NCBI GenBank assembly: GCA_900169235.1
Contig: FWCC01000073.1
Span: 1-60,932 of the forward strand
Direction: 5' to 3'
DNA from: Zarea fungicola
Taxonomy: Eukaryota; Ascomycota; Sordariomycetes; Hypocreales; Cordycipitaceae
Length of the DNA: 60,932 bases
The notes beneath the pieces were generated by a model. That model saw only the letters and a program-made list of their open reading frames with translations, had not been told where the DNA came from and searched no databases. Shown here in pieces: positions 1 to 10,085 of this stretch. Made by a program: the position numbers and the translations under genes. Within the stretch, counting starts at the first letter, position 1, and each line of letters begins with the position of its first letter.

Positions 1-1027
1 AGTTAATTAATTATATACTATATAAGAACTGTTAAGATATACTAGTAGTTTTCTAGTAAATCTTAACTATTGAATTTTTTAATTTTAAAGTAATTATTTT
101 AATTTAGTAGAATTATATATAGGGTTAAAAAAATTTAATTAGCTTATTTTAATAGTTATAAAATTAATTATATTTTTATATATATCCTTATATTAACCCT
201 TAAGAACTTTTTTGTAGTAAAATTGGTTGTTTTTGGTGTAAAAAAGTGACCGGATGTGGGTATGACCGTAGGGGGGTGGTGGGCGTTAGTGCTTATTTCC
301 CAGGAGATATACCGGCACCAACAGGGAAACTGCTGGGACAAACAAATTCATATTGTGGGGAAGACGGGACAACAGTATGCCTGGTAAGTAATCAAAATCC
401 ATTCAGTCAGAATTGCCCAGCCAAAATTAGGTACGACAGCATTACAGTTCCAGGAAGGAGAAGCACGTACGAGAAGCGTGGTGTTGCCTGACATGGCGTA
501 CACAGCACCTGGGGATAATTCTTAAGTGTGCTTGGATAATATTACCGTTAATCGAAGTTAATATGGCGTAGATCTATATTTGTCGCATCTTTGGTATCTC
601 TTGATGTACTCCGTACCACGGCCTGACTTCCTTCGCTTTGGCCCCACCATTTGCACTGTACTGTCCTAACACTCCATCAAACCCGCCAGCCATTAACTAG
701 AGAAGTGAAGCATAATGCTCCCGGGGCTTACGAGTTTGGTCCAGTCTGTAGATAACGACGACGACTTGGACGACATCTTTGAAGAAGACGAACATCCCCA
801 TGCTCAACAGCATATTCGCATTACAGAACCGCCATGGGAAGTTCTGGTAATTACTACGTAGGTACCTAATTCAGCAACTGGACACAGTCCGCAGTAGCCC
901 GCGGCCCCGCTAATAAAGCACCGCTGCCCGGTTCCACTTTGGGCTGGGCTGGGCTCGACCCCTCCAAAAAAAGAAGAAAAATTATCTCGATAAGGTACAT
1001 ATATCATCACACAGCACGACATCATTT
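1..1027. other. AT-rich, probably RIP-affected stretch and RIO1 5' flank
   Basis: Positions 1-240 are almost entirely A and T (runs of TTAATTA, TATATA, TTTAATT), in sharp contrast to the mixed composition that starts near 245. This fits a repeat eroded by repeat-induced point mutation or an AT isochore edge. An 81-codon open frame at 246-491 (+) resembles nothing I know and is not called. A 50-bp near-copy of RIO1 coding sequence lies at 742-791 (separate entry). No other gene is visible. Confidence 0.6.
742..791 (+). repeat. 50-bp near-copy of RIO1 coding sequence upstream of the gene
   Basis: Positions 742-791 match 1181-1230 inside RIO1 at 48 of 50 bases, in the same orientation, 439 bp apart. 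The copied part encodes the acidic stretch DDDLDDIFEED. Sequence on either side does not align well, so this is a short ectopic duplication and not a gene copy. It may lie in the RIO1 promoter or 5' UTR. Confidence 0.85.
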
Positions 1028-1045
1028 ATGACCCTCTCAGTAATC

Positions 1046-2749
1046 ATGTCGGCCAATACTGATACTAGTGCTGAAATATCACCTGCGGCTCCTCACGAGC
1101 CTCCGTATACATATACTGCCAACAACGGATACGGTCTGGACAATGTGCCCGCCGAGCTACGCATGCGACAGGATGCCCCGCAGTCTGTAGAAAACGACGA
1201 CGACTTGGACGACATATTTGAAGAAGACGACGATGCCCAAGATGACCTAGACGCCGATGACTGGAGCGGCTCTGGAGATCTAACAAAGTCTTACAACAGA
1301 CAACGACAGCAGAATGGCAACAACAACGGCGCCGCCATTGTGCGTGGCAACCAGCAGAAGCCTGCTGCCAACACCTTTGCAAGCATCGACGACCAGGTCT
1401 CTGCCCTCTCCAAGCATGCCAACAAGATCCGCCTCGACGATGTCAAGCAGGCCGAGGATAAAACAAAGGACAAGGCCGACCGCGCCACGAGCGAGCAGGT
1501 CCTCGACCAACGTACCCGCATGATCCTGCTCCAGATGATCAACCGCGGCTTCGTCAGCGAGGTCCACGGCGCCATCAGCACTGGAAAGGAAGCCAACGTC
1601 TACGGCGCTGTCCACTTTGACGAGTCGGGCGCCCCCATCCAGCGCGCCATCAAGGTCTACAAGACGGCCATTCTCGTCTTCAAGGACCGCGAGCGCTACA
1701 TCACCGGCGAGCACCGTTTCAAGGGCGGCTTCGACAAGGGCAACAACCGCAAGATGGTCAAACTCTGGGCCGAAAAGGAGTACCGCAACCTGCGCCGCAT
1801 CCACGGCGCCGGCATTCCCTCTCCAGAGCCCCTCGCCCTCAAGCTGCACGTCCTCGTCATGGGCTTCCTTGGCGACCGCAAGGGCTGGGCGTATCCCCGT
1901 CTCCGTGACGCCGTTCTCCAAGGCGAGGACATTGACGCCCAGTGGCGCACCCTCTATATCCAGCTCCTCGGCCTCATGCGCAAAATGTACCAGGTCTGCC
2001 GCCTCGTGCACGCTGATCTGAGCGAGTACAACATCCTCTACCACAAGGGACAGCTCTACATCATCGACGTCTCGCAGAGTGTCGAGCCCGATCACCCACG
2101 CTCGCTCGAGTTCCTGCGCATGGATATCAAGAACGTCGGCGACTTCTTCCGCCGCCAGGGTGTGGACACGCTCGCCGACCGCGCCATATTCAACTTCATC
2201 ACCGCCGGGGACGGTGCCGTCGAGGAGCCGGGCATGGCCGAGGCCATTGAGAAGCTCTACGAGACCAACGTGTCCGCCGAAGACGAAGACCACGCCGCCC
2301 AGATTGAAGTGGACAATGAAGTCTTCCGCAACCAGTACATCCCGCAGACTCTCGAGCAAGTCTACGACATTGAAAAGGATGCCGCCAAGGTCAGCATGGG
2401 CCAGGGCAAGGATCTCGTCTACAGCAACCTTCTCGCCGAGCAGGTCGTCAAGGACAAGGACCACGCCGGTGGTGCCGACAAGGCAGAAGCCGCTGGCTCC
2501 CACGGCGGCTCAGACACCTCTGATGAGGGCGAAGGAGCCGCGCTGGACAGCGACGACGACGACGATAGCGAAGTTGACGAGAGTCTGTTTGAGAAGGGCA
2601 CGCCTAGGGGCCGCCGCTTCGAGGACAAGGAGGAGAAGAGGTTGCATAAGCAGGCCGTCAAGGAGGCCAAGCGCGAGAAGCGAAAGGAAAAGATTCCCAA
2701 GCACCTGAAGAAGCAGCTCGTGTCGAGCACTTCACGAAGAAAGAAATGA
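1046..2749 (+). CDS. RIO1: RIO1 atypical serine/threonine kinase
   Basis: A single exon of 567 aa from ATG 1046; an in-frame ATG at 1028 would add six residues, and 1046 is preferred because MSAN is a more usual start. RIO1 is a conserved kinase/ATPase of late 40S ribosomal subunit maturation. An acidic N-terminus leads to the RIO fold. About residue 178 is the nucleotide loop STGKEANVYGA, then AIKVYK with the lysine. The catalytic loop LVHADLSEYN is near 321-330 (Asp and Asn present) and the metal-binding IIDVSQSVE near 340. The C-terminus is acidic, then very Lys/Arg-rich (EKRLHKQAVKEAKREKRKEK), as is usual for RIO1. No introns. The family call is firm; function is by family. Confidence 0.96.
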   Translation: MSANTDTSAEISPAAPHEPPYTYTANNGYGLDNVPAELRMRQDAPQSVENDDDLDDIFEEDDDAQDDLDADDWSGSGDLTKSYNRQRQQNGNNNGAAIVRGNQQKPAANTFASIDDQVSALSKHANKIRLDDVKQAEDKTKDKADRATSEQVLDQRTRMILLQMINRGFVSEVHGAISTGKEANVYGAVHFDESGAPIQRAIKVYKTAILVFKDRERYITGEHRFKGGFDKGNNRKMVKLWAEKEYRNLRRIHGAGIPSPEPLALKLHVLVMGFLGDRKGWAYPRLRDAVLQGEDIDAQWRTLYIQLLGLMRKMYQVCRLVHADLSEYNILYHKGQLYIIDVSQSVEPDHPRSLEFLRMDIKNVGDFFRRQGVDTLADRAIFNFITAGDGAVEEPGMAEAIEKLYETNVSAEDEDHAAQIEVDNEVFRNQYIPQTLEQVYDIEKDAAKVSMGQGKDLVYSNLLAEQVVKDKDHAGGADKAEAAGSHGGSDTSDEGEGAALDSDDDDDSEVDESLFEKGTPRGRRFEDKEEKRLHKQAVKEAKREKRKEKIPKHLKKQLVSSTSRRKK

Positions 2750-3452
2750 GCAATATGCTGAAAAAATGATAAAAAAAATCACATGAAAGTGGGCGAAAAA
2801 AAAGGGAACAAGCATAATCAGATCATTACATGGAAACGAAACTTATTTTACATGCTCTTCATGATGTGGCAACTGGGATAACGGCATAAAAAAAGGCATG
2901 GATTGGCGTTCTTTTTTCGGGATTTTCCAACGTATGCCAGCTGGTATTCGGTCATGGGACCGCAATATTGACAAGGAAAGAAAGTGGCAAGAGAGAAAAG
3001 GGCGAAATCGAATGATGAGCACACACTGTCGCTTTGGTACAGAAAGTCTTTTCCACGCCTTTTGATTTGCTGCCGGTTTAAGCCACACCATCGCTGTAAC
3101 CGCAAAATTCGTCAGACGTGTCAAATTCTTACAAAAAAGCCAAGCGATCCGATCATGGCACATGCAGTCTTACAAGCTGCAAAAATGCATATGAAGATCA
3201 AAGAGAGCACTGACGATTTCTGTTTTGTTAAAGAAAGCATTGCCTTTGTATTCCACTTCGGCGTACGAGACTTTTACTATAGCTATAGAAACAACGATAG
3301 GAACGATATAAAGAACGAGGAAAAGAACTGCAGTAACTTTTTTTTCATACACTCATGCTTGATCGTCAAAATATGTGGTCGCAATAATCACAAAACGTAA
3401 AAATTATCGGTATAAATTACAAGGTTTGACCGTGGGATGAGTTTGTAAAGCC
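2750..3452. other. Intergenic, convergent 3' flanks of RIO1 and a Zn2Cys6 gene
   Basis: The genes on either side converge here. A-rich runs just after the RIO1 stop (2760-2800) could serve polyadenylation. Short open frames on both strands (for example 2984-3400) show no recognisable domain and are not called. Confidence 0.5.
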
Positions 3453-6115
3453 TCAGAAATACAGCTGATGATGCGGCTGTCCTGGTGGTGGCTGGGCTAA
3501 AAAGTCAAAGCTCATGGGCTCAGCGCCTGCGTTCCAGGGATCAGGTGATTCTACCATTGTAAAAAAAACCACGGGTTAGTTTTTGTGATGACCGGTATTA
3601 TGACTAGTAGATAGGTGTACGACATACCTCCCCAGATAGATTCATAAAGATCCATTGGTGCCATAAGCTGCGGTGCATCTGGATTGAGGCCATCAAAGCC
3701 GAGGGGCATGGCCACCTGCTGAGCGCCGGCCAAGCTACTATATTCTAATGTCAGTATATTTGCTTTCCTTGTCGGCTTAACAAGGTCATACTTTTGAAAA
3801 TCTTGCAGAGAGGCCCCGTGTTGCATCTCTGCCATGGCGAGGGCGGCGTCTTCGCGTGGGTCAGAACCCGGTGGTATCATGCGATACTGCTGGTACAGAG
3901 GTAGCCCATGGCTACCTGGAGGCAGCTGCATCAGTGGAGTGCGACTACCACTGCCACCAGCAGAGGAGTCGCCGTCTCGTTTGAAGCTTGCTATGGAGCC
4001 ATGGTCATAGATGCTCTTCAATGCCGTGAGGGCACGCCAAAGTGGCCCAGACAGCTCAATGTCCTTGTCCGTTCGAACGACGTGGGGTTCCGGTGAGGTA
4101 ACATCCTTGGCTGCTGTCGCGGAGAGCGCGGCAATGAGATCGCCCTGCAACTGCCGTACCTCTGGGTCTGCCCGGGTGTCGCACAAGATGCCCAGCAACA
4201 GCGCCGAGGAAAGACCATGATACGTAAACGCCCAGCTCCGTGTTGGAATGACAGACAACTGGTGCATGGCAAGAAACATCTTGACAGTCTCGGTTAGATT
4301 GACGACACAGCGCGCTGCCAGTGTCTTCTTCTGTTCCGGTTCCAAATCGGAGTTTCTGCGGAGCGCGGGTCGGCAGGCGACAGAAATGACAAATGAAGTG
4401 TGGAGGCGGATTGCAAAGTACTGCAGGCGATCCAAGGCTGTCTTGCATTTATCCTTGTCCTTCATGTGTGCACAGGCTCGAGTGCGCAAGGCTTCGACCA
4501 CGTCGCAGTTTTCTACGATCTGCGCATATGACGGCGTAGCCATAGCATCGGGGTTCAGCCGTCTCGATATAATCTCAATCAGATGGTACATCATTTCGAG
4601 GTAGGCATATTCGCCGTTCGAAGCACGTACATCCACGGGAATCGAACAACTCGGAAAGTTTGTCATTGGTGAGCTAGGAATGGCAAGTTAGTAGGGCAGT
4701 GTAATGTCAATGAGGACAATGCGTAGCATACCGATCAAAAGACAGCGACGTCAGAGTGTCATGCCAGACACACTTCCACCATAGCTTCCGTCGCGTCATC
4801 TCTTTGGTGATGATCTCGCCGTTCTCATTTGTGTCCGGTGCATTGGGTCGATGCAGCCCTAATGACTGTGCAAGCCGACACGTCAAGCCAGTGAGTGCCC
4901 ATGAAGCTTCGGCCTTCATATCGTTGAGAAGAGTGAAGCTCAGTAGCAGTAGCGCTTGGATGGAATCAAATGAAGGGCTACCGTCGCATTAGTGCCCTTC
5001 CCGTTAGTACTGGCATGGGGATAGACTTACCGAAGTAAAAAGTTTGCCAATCTTAGGAAATGGAACGAGATTTGAATATATTTTTGAGAGTCGCGGGTGC
5101 GGATGTGGTACGGTGATTCGTGATATTGGGAACCCACCGCCAGAACAGCAAAGAGAATCGCCAGCCAGGATGCGGAGACGGGCCGCGATGATTTGTTGGG
5201 ATTTGAGGCATTGCGGGAGCGCTCCTCCAAATACACCATAAGCTTTGATTCGAAATCATCGATATCAACAACAAAGCCCCAAAATGGTTGTGGGATTTCC
5301 TTGTACGATCGGAATAGTCTGTGAATCAGGTCAGCACAGCATTACACAGTTGCATGATTCGGGAGAACATACTTCATGACCTCTCTATCCGATGGCAGCT
5401 CTGTAGAGATATCTTGAGCTAATCGGTGTAGGTGCTGCTGCGACATGAGAGGAAATGGAGCTGAGTTGTCCAGGCCAAGAATGGAGCGCATATCGCGCCG
5501 AATGTCACCACTGTCCGTCTTGTCGCTGGTGCCTGACTGCTCGCGTAACAACGCAGGGATACTATTCTGGCCGACGTACCGATCACTGACCGGCTCTGAT
5601 TCTTCGAGTGCCCCTGCTTTTGCTGTTAGTTTTGGGCTCCTATTGTGTACCGCACGCTCGCTACAAACCTATGGCGCGTGGCCAGCTCTCTTGCCGGTCC
5701 GACTTTCGAGACGACTCTGGCTCCTCCGATTCCGAATGCTGCCTCTTTCGACTGCTAGATGCAGCCGCGGCATTTGAAGCCTTGCTTGAGGATGCTGAGC
5801 GATTCGGCTTATAAGAGCACAGCTGTGGATGCTCACGTCTTACACAGTTCTCGCATGGGTGTTTGTTGTCGCATTTTACCTTGCGCTGGCGACAAGGCCA
5901 ACACGCGGTACCTGAAACATAAATAGTGTGAGACAGTTGTACCGAAATACAAAATGTTTGCCAAGCCGAACATGGCGGAGAAAAGCTAAATGGGCGACGA
6001 GTGTGAACATACCGTAGCGCACCTTGCGGTGAGAATGAATGATACGGCTCACTTCTTCCGGCGTCAGGTCATTGACGCCAGAGGCAGCGCCATCGTCGGT
6101 TGTATTGTCAGCCAT
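3453..6115 (-). CDS. Zn(II)2Cys6 fungal transcription factor
   Basis: Seven exons, read 6115-6013, 5911-5669, 5613-5373, 5318-5031, 4977-4732, 4673-3628 and 3550-3453. They sum to 2265 bp (754 aa) in a consistent frame. The zinc cluster CWPCRQRKVKC...C..C...C (Cys 38, 41, 48, 54, 57, 66) begins exon 2, right after the first intron. A Ser-rich linker follows, then a fungal-specific TF middle homology region around LTGLTCRLAQSLGLHRP and TRRKLWWKCVWHD, typical of PF04082. The C-terminus is Pro/Gln-rich (AQPPPGQPHHQLYF). It is a nuclear DNA-binding regulator by family. It is divergent from the GMC oxidoreductase at 7388, sharing 1.27 kb, so control of that gene is possible but unproven. Target and ligand are unknown. 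The alternative acceptor in front of exon 3 shifts by one codon only. Confidence 0.9.
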
Positions 6116-7387
6116 TCTGCATCAAGAATTGAGCACGTCAAATATGATACGATTTCTTCAACTGAATTGCACAGCACATCCGATTCCGAGATCGCGAAAG
6201 TGGCTCGGCTGGTGCGGAGACGGGCAGCGTTGAGAGATGCCGAACACCGAGAAATTGCGAAACGCTGCGAGATGGATTCGAGTGAGGTGGATGTACAGTG
6301 TAAAATAGAGGATACAGTTCGCACTGTAATACTCGCACTGTACGTATCACCTACAATGCAAGCTACAAACGTCAGCCTCCTACAGCTAAATAAACAGAAT
6401 CTATCTCCAGGCGGAAGTTCCCATGCTATTATGGTCCGTGTGAATTACCAATTGACGGCTGCTTATTAAATCCGGCCAACTATTTAAGAGCCTGACCGCC
6501 ATGCTTGCAGCCTAAGATAAAGAGCCCTAGAAGAGCCAGCATTAATTGGATGCCGTCCGAAACTGCTCCCCAGCCACGTCTACACTGCTTCCAGCAAGGG
6601 CTTCCAGCAAGGGAAATAAAAACGCTCTATCATAATCTTGTCAGGATTTTCTTGAATATTTCTTTACTTATTTTCAAGGTGGTTGCTCCTTAATTTCCGA
6701 CTTTTTATTCAATGAAATGCTTGGCGGTGCGGCAAAGTGACCCTCCGAAATTTGTAGTTGTAAGGATTCCTTTCTCATTTTAAATCTATTGCAATCATAA
6801 GCATCTGCTATGAATGACACGATTATGTATCGCCTCACGCCAAGTAGCGACGGTCACCAAGTATTTATTCCTTCTTTTGACGGCAAATATTCAGCAACCC
6901 GAGTAGCAAGGGGAGCTGCCATCATCTCGCGTCGGGACATTTCATGCCAAGCTGCATCTTTAGGATCAGGATTCCACAGCTGAGGGGTAGCTTCGGCGTA
7001 ATATACCCCCCAACCTGCAGCTAGCATACGGGATGCAGCAGAAACCGAGGCTATAGTCTACCTATCGAAGCTTTCTACATCAGTCCATGCCAAGGCAGAG
7101 AGCCTGCTCACCACAGTCTATTGAATTGATCGACACCCGTGCATTGCGCTCGGCTTATTGTTACCCAATGCATTCAGTCGCCAACCTCGCTACCGCCATG
7201 GGGAAATGTCCCGGGGGCACGGCGCTGAGTAGATATTTTACCCCAACAGCTTTGCAGGACGCCAATGCTGCACTTGTGCATGTTTGTCATGAGACACAAT
7301 TGAGACACCAGAGTCTATCAAGCATCCAAACAATCTTGCATCAGTGTACATCAACATCAACCCAAGATCTGCAGCAATCTTGCTGTG
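6116..7387. promoter_or_regulatory. Shared divergent promoter region
   Basis: 1.27 kb separates the start codons of the Zn2Cys6 regulator (-) and the GMC oxidoreductase (+), so it must hold both promoters. A perfect 13-bp tandem duplication lies at 6588-6613. No convincing coding region was found; short frames at 5990-6469 and 7087-7401 lack any family signal. Confidence 0.5.
6588..6613. repeat. 13-bp perfect tandem duplication
   Basis: CTTCCAGCAAGGG occurs twice head to tail (6588-6600 and 6601-6613) in the divergent intergenic region. Confidence 0.95.
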
Positions 7388-9695
7388 ATGCACACATCTA
7401 AAATGATAGGCGCAATTGGTCTCGTGGTCGCTGCAAGGATTGCGACCGCAACTCTTGTCACCGACAGCCCTGCCGTTGTTAATGGCAAAACCTTTGACTT
7501 TGTCATAATAGGTGCCGGTCTCTCTGGCCTTACGGTCGCAAACAAGGTATGGCACTATAGACGTATTCGCCTTGCAGAAAACCGCTTACAATTCAACCGA
7601 CAAACAGCTCAGTGGCCAAAACTATTCCACACTTGTCGTCGAAGCTGGTCCGGACGGATCGTGGAACAATGCCGTCAAGTACACAGACGACTTGCCTTAT
7701 CCTCCCGTGTTTTGCAATCGCAATTTACCACAGTACGGTGAAGACGGCAACAAACTGCCAACAACCATCGATGCGGGTGGCTGCATTGGCGGCTCGACGT
7801 CAAGTATACTGAAACCCCGAAAGGAGGCACATCTTGGCTAACAAAACGTAGTTAATGGCATGGTTTGGTATAGACCTACTCGAGCTGAAATTGACAGGTT
7901 AGAAACCCTGGGAAACCCTGGATGGAACTGGGACACACTAGAGCCAGTACGTCACCACCACCGACATAGGATTCAATTCCTAGGCTAATATTTGCTAGCT
8001 GATGGAAGCCATCGAGCGAAACATTCCGCCCAATGAGGAGCAAATAGCTCAGGGCGCCGCGTACGACCCGGAGGTCCATGGCTTTCATGGCCTCGTAAAT
8101 ACCTCATTTCCTGCAAGTATATTTCATCCCATTCAAGGAATACAAGACTGACAAATCCACGCCAGATTCCGATGCGAATACCCCAAGCTGTGCGACTGTA
8201 TAAAGCGGCCCTTCCCGACGCATTTCCAGGCTTGGTCATCGGCAATGACCTTTCCAACCGCACCTCTGTTGTATCAGCCTCTACCTCATGGACAATTTGG
8301 CCGGATACTTCCATCAACAAAACACGTCGGTGCTCTGCAGCCGACGCATTGCTCTGGGCGCCGACACAGCAGCGTGCGCGGCTTACTGTTTTAGCCAACC
8401 ATACGGTCACCACCATTGCCTTTGACAAGAATATAACGGCGAGATCCGTTGCCTTTGCAGATTCATTGTCAAATGATCCACATAGAACGATATATCATGC
8501 CAACGCTAGGCGAGGTGTCATTTTGGCTGCCGGAACGCTTGGAAGCACGCCCATTCTGGAACGATCAGGCATCGGCAGCGCAAGCATCTTGTCAACCGCC
8601 GGCGTGCCCCAGCTGGTTAATCTCCCAGGTGTCGGAGTCAACCTGAATGTAAGAAGACTTAAATCTCTTTGAAAATGAGGACAAATCGCTACCTTGAAAA
8701 AGTTGCTGACGCGTATCAGGACCAACCAGGAGCCGGCGTTTCCGCACTCGTCGCAGAGGAATTTCAAAACGACACCTCCCTCATCGACGGCCGCAACATC
8801 TTTGGTCCTGAGATATCCTTGGTAAACATTGATCAAGTCTGGGCAAGTAGTGAGTAAAAAACTAGTCCATATCGTATGTTTCTCTTCTTTCTAAAAAAGT
8901 TTAACACAGGTGCCAATTCTATTGCCGCCTCAATCGCTGAACCGTCCAGCCTGCGATCGCGAGCACAAGCCCTCGTCAACGCCGGTGCCGCCGCCAACGT
9001 CCGCGGCGCCGAGGCCATTCTCAAAACCACAATCGAACTCATCGTCAAGAAAAGATGTGCGCCCTCATCCCATCATCAACTGATTATCTTGGCCCAAGCT
9101 AATTGCTTTGTCGCAGTACCCATTGCAGAGGTCATTGCCGAAAGCTACCCGACGTCCCTCAACGCGCCGTTTTGGCCTTTGATGCCGCTCTCCCGTGGGC
9201 ACATCCACATTGCCTCCGCGGACCCCTTTGCGCCGCCCAAAATCACGCCGCGCTTCTTGACCGACGTCTTTGATCAGCAGGTCGGCGTCGCGGCCGCGCG
9301 GCGCCTGCGCGACGTCTTCACCAACAAGGCCTTTGACGGCATCGTGGCGGATGCCTACCAGTATCCGCCGCTGGGCCCCAACGCGACGGACGCAGAGTAT
9401 CTGACGTGGCTGCAAGGCGCGGTGAACGGAGCCAGTCATTGGATTGGCGCGACGGCAATGTTGCCGCGTGAGCTGGGGGGTGTTGTCGACTCGCGTTTAC
9501 GGTATGTACTCTCAGCTCCTCAAGAGGCCGGGACGGGAGGGCTGCTAACCAGGCTGAAAAACAAGTGTGTACGGAACAAGAAATCTGCACATTGTAGACG
9601 CCGGCATCTTACCGTTTCAACTGACATCGCATACCATGTCTACATTATACGCCGTTGCACAACGAGCAGCACAGATTATTCTTCAAGATGTCTAG
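7388..9695 (+). CDS. Secreted GMC oxidoreductase, glucose-oxidase type
   Basis: Eight or nine exons: 7388-7546, 7608-7803, 7852-7946, 7999-8112, 8166-8648, 8720-8849, 8910-9501 (probably split by a 60-bp intron 9057-9116) and 9566-9695. This gives 612 aa, the usual length of glucose oxidases. A hydrophobic signal peptide is followed by the FAD-binding GAGLSG (about 42-47), VVEAG, the GGST loop and GWNWD. The C-terminus has the two family active-site histidines in ASHWIGATAM and TSHTMST, about 43 residues apart as in glucose oxidase. The enzyme should oxidise an alcohol or sugar outside the cell, making H2O2; the substrate is not predictable. Every splice joins in frame. The exon 4 donor is GC, the only non-GT donor here. 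An in-frame ATG at 7403 is an alternative start. The gene looks functional. Confidence 0.88.
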
Positions 9696-10085
9696 GGTCA
9701 ATGCCGCAAACTCAGTAGTTGCAGAAGCATATTTACTACCCCCATCGTCAAAAACGGCACGGTGCAGCGTAAACAGAAGGATAAGAATTGAATGGTGTAG
9801 ATATTAACAATGTATGGTTGCATAAGACTCTTGATAGAATGAAAAAAAAAAAATATAAAAAGAAAGGGAAGAAGCCGATGGAGAGTCTTGTTCAAGCAAC
9901 GAAGAATGTCCCAGCCCTGTGTTGATTGTCTGTAAATGTGTAAATGTACTTGTCGTTACCTTGTAATTTGTGATCCAACGCCAAAAATGAATGCAATTGG
10001 TATCCAACGCCAGAAAGGAAAAAGGAGAAAGAAAGAAAGAAAGAACGCTGCAAGCGCGTGTTTTGTATATGTGTGAATATGTGCT
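9696..10085. other. Convergent 3' intergenic spacer
   Basis: 390 bp between the stops of the GMC gene (+) and the arylsulfotransferase gene (-). It contains an A-run near 9841 and an AAAG repeat near 10028-10044. No gene is seen. Confidence 0.6.

Noticed and set aside
1280..2503. 407-codon open frame on the minus strand
   Set aside because: Antisense to RIO1; it exists because GC-rich third positions leave the opposite strand open.
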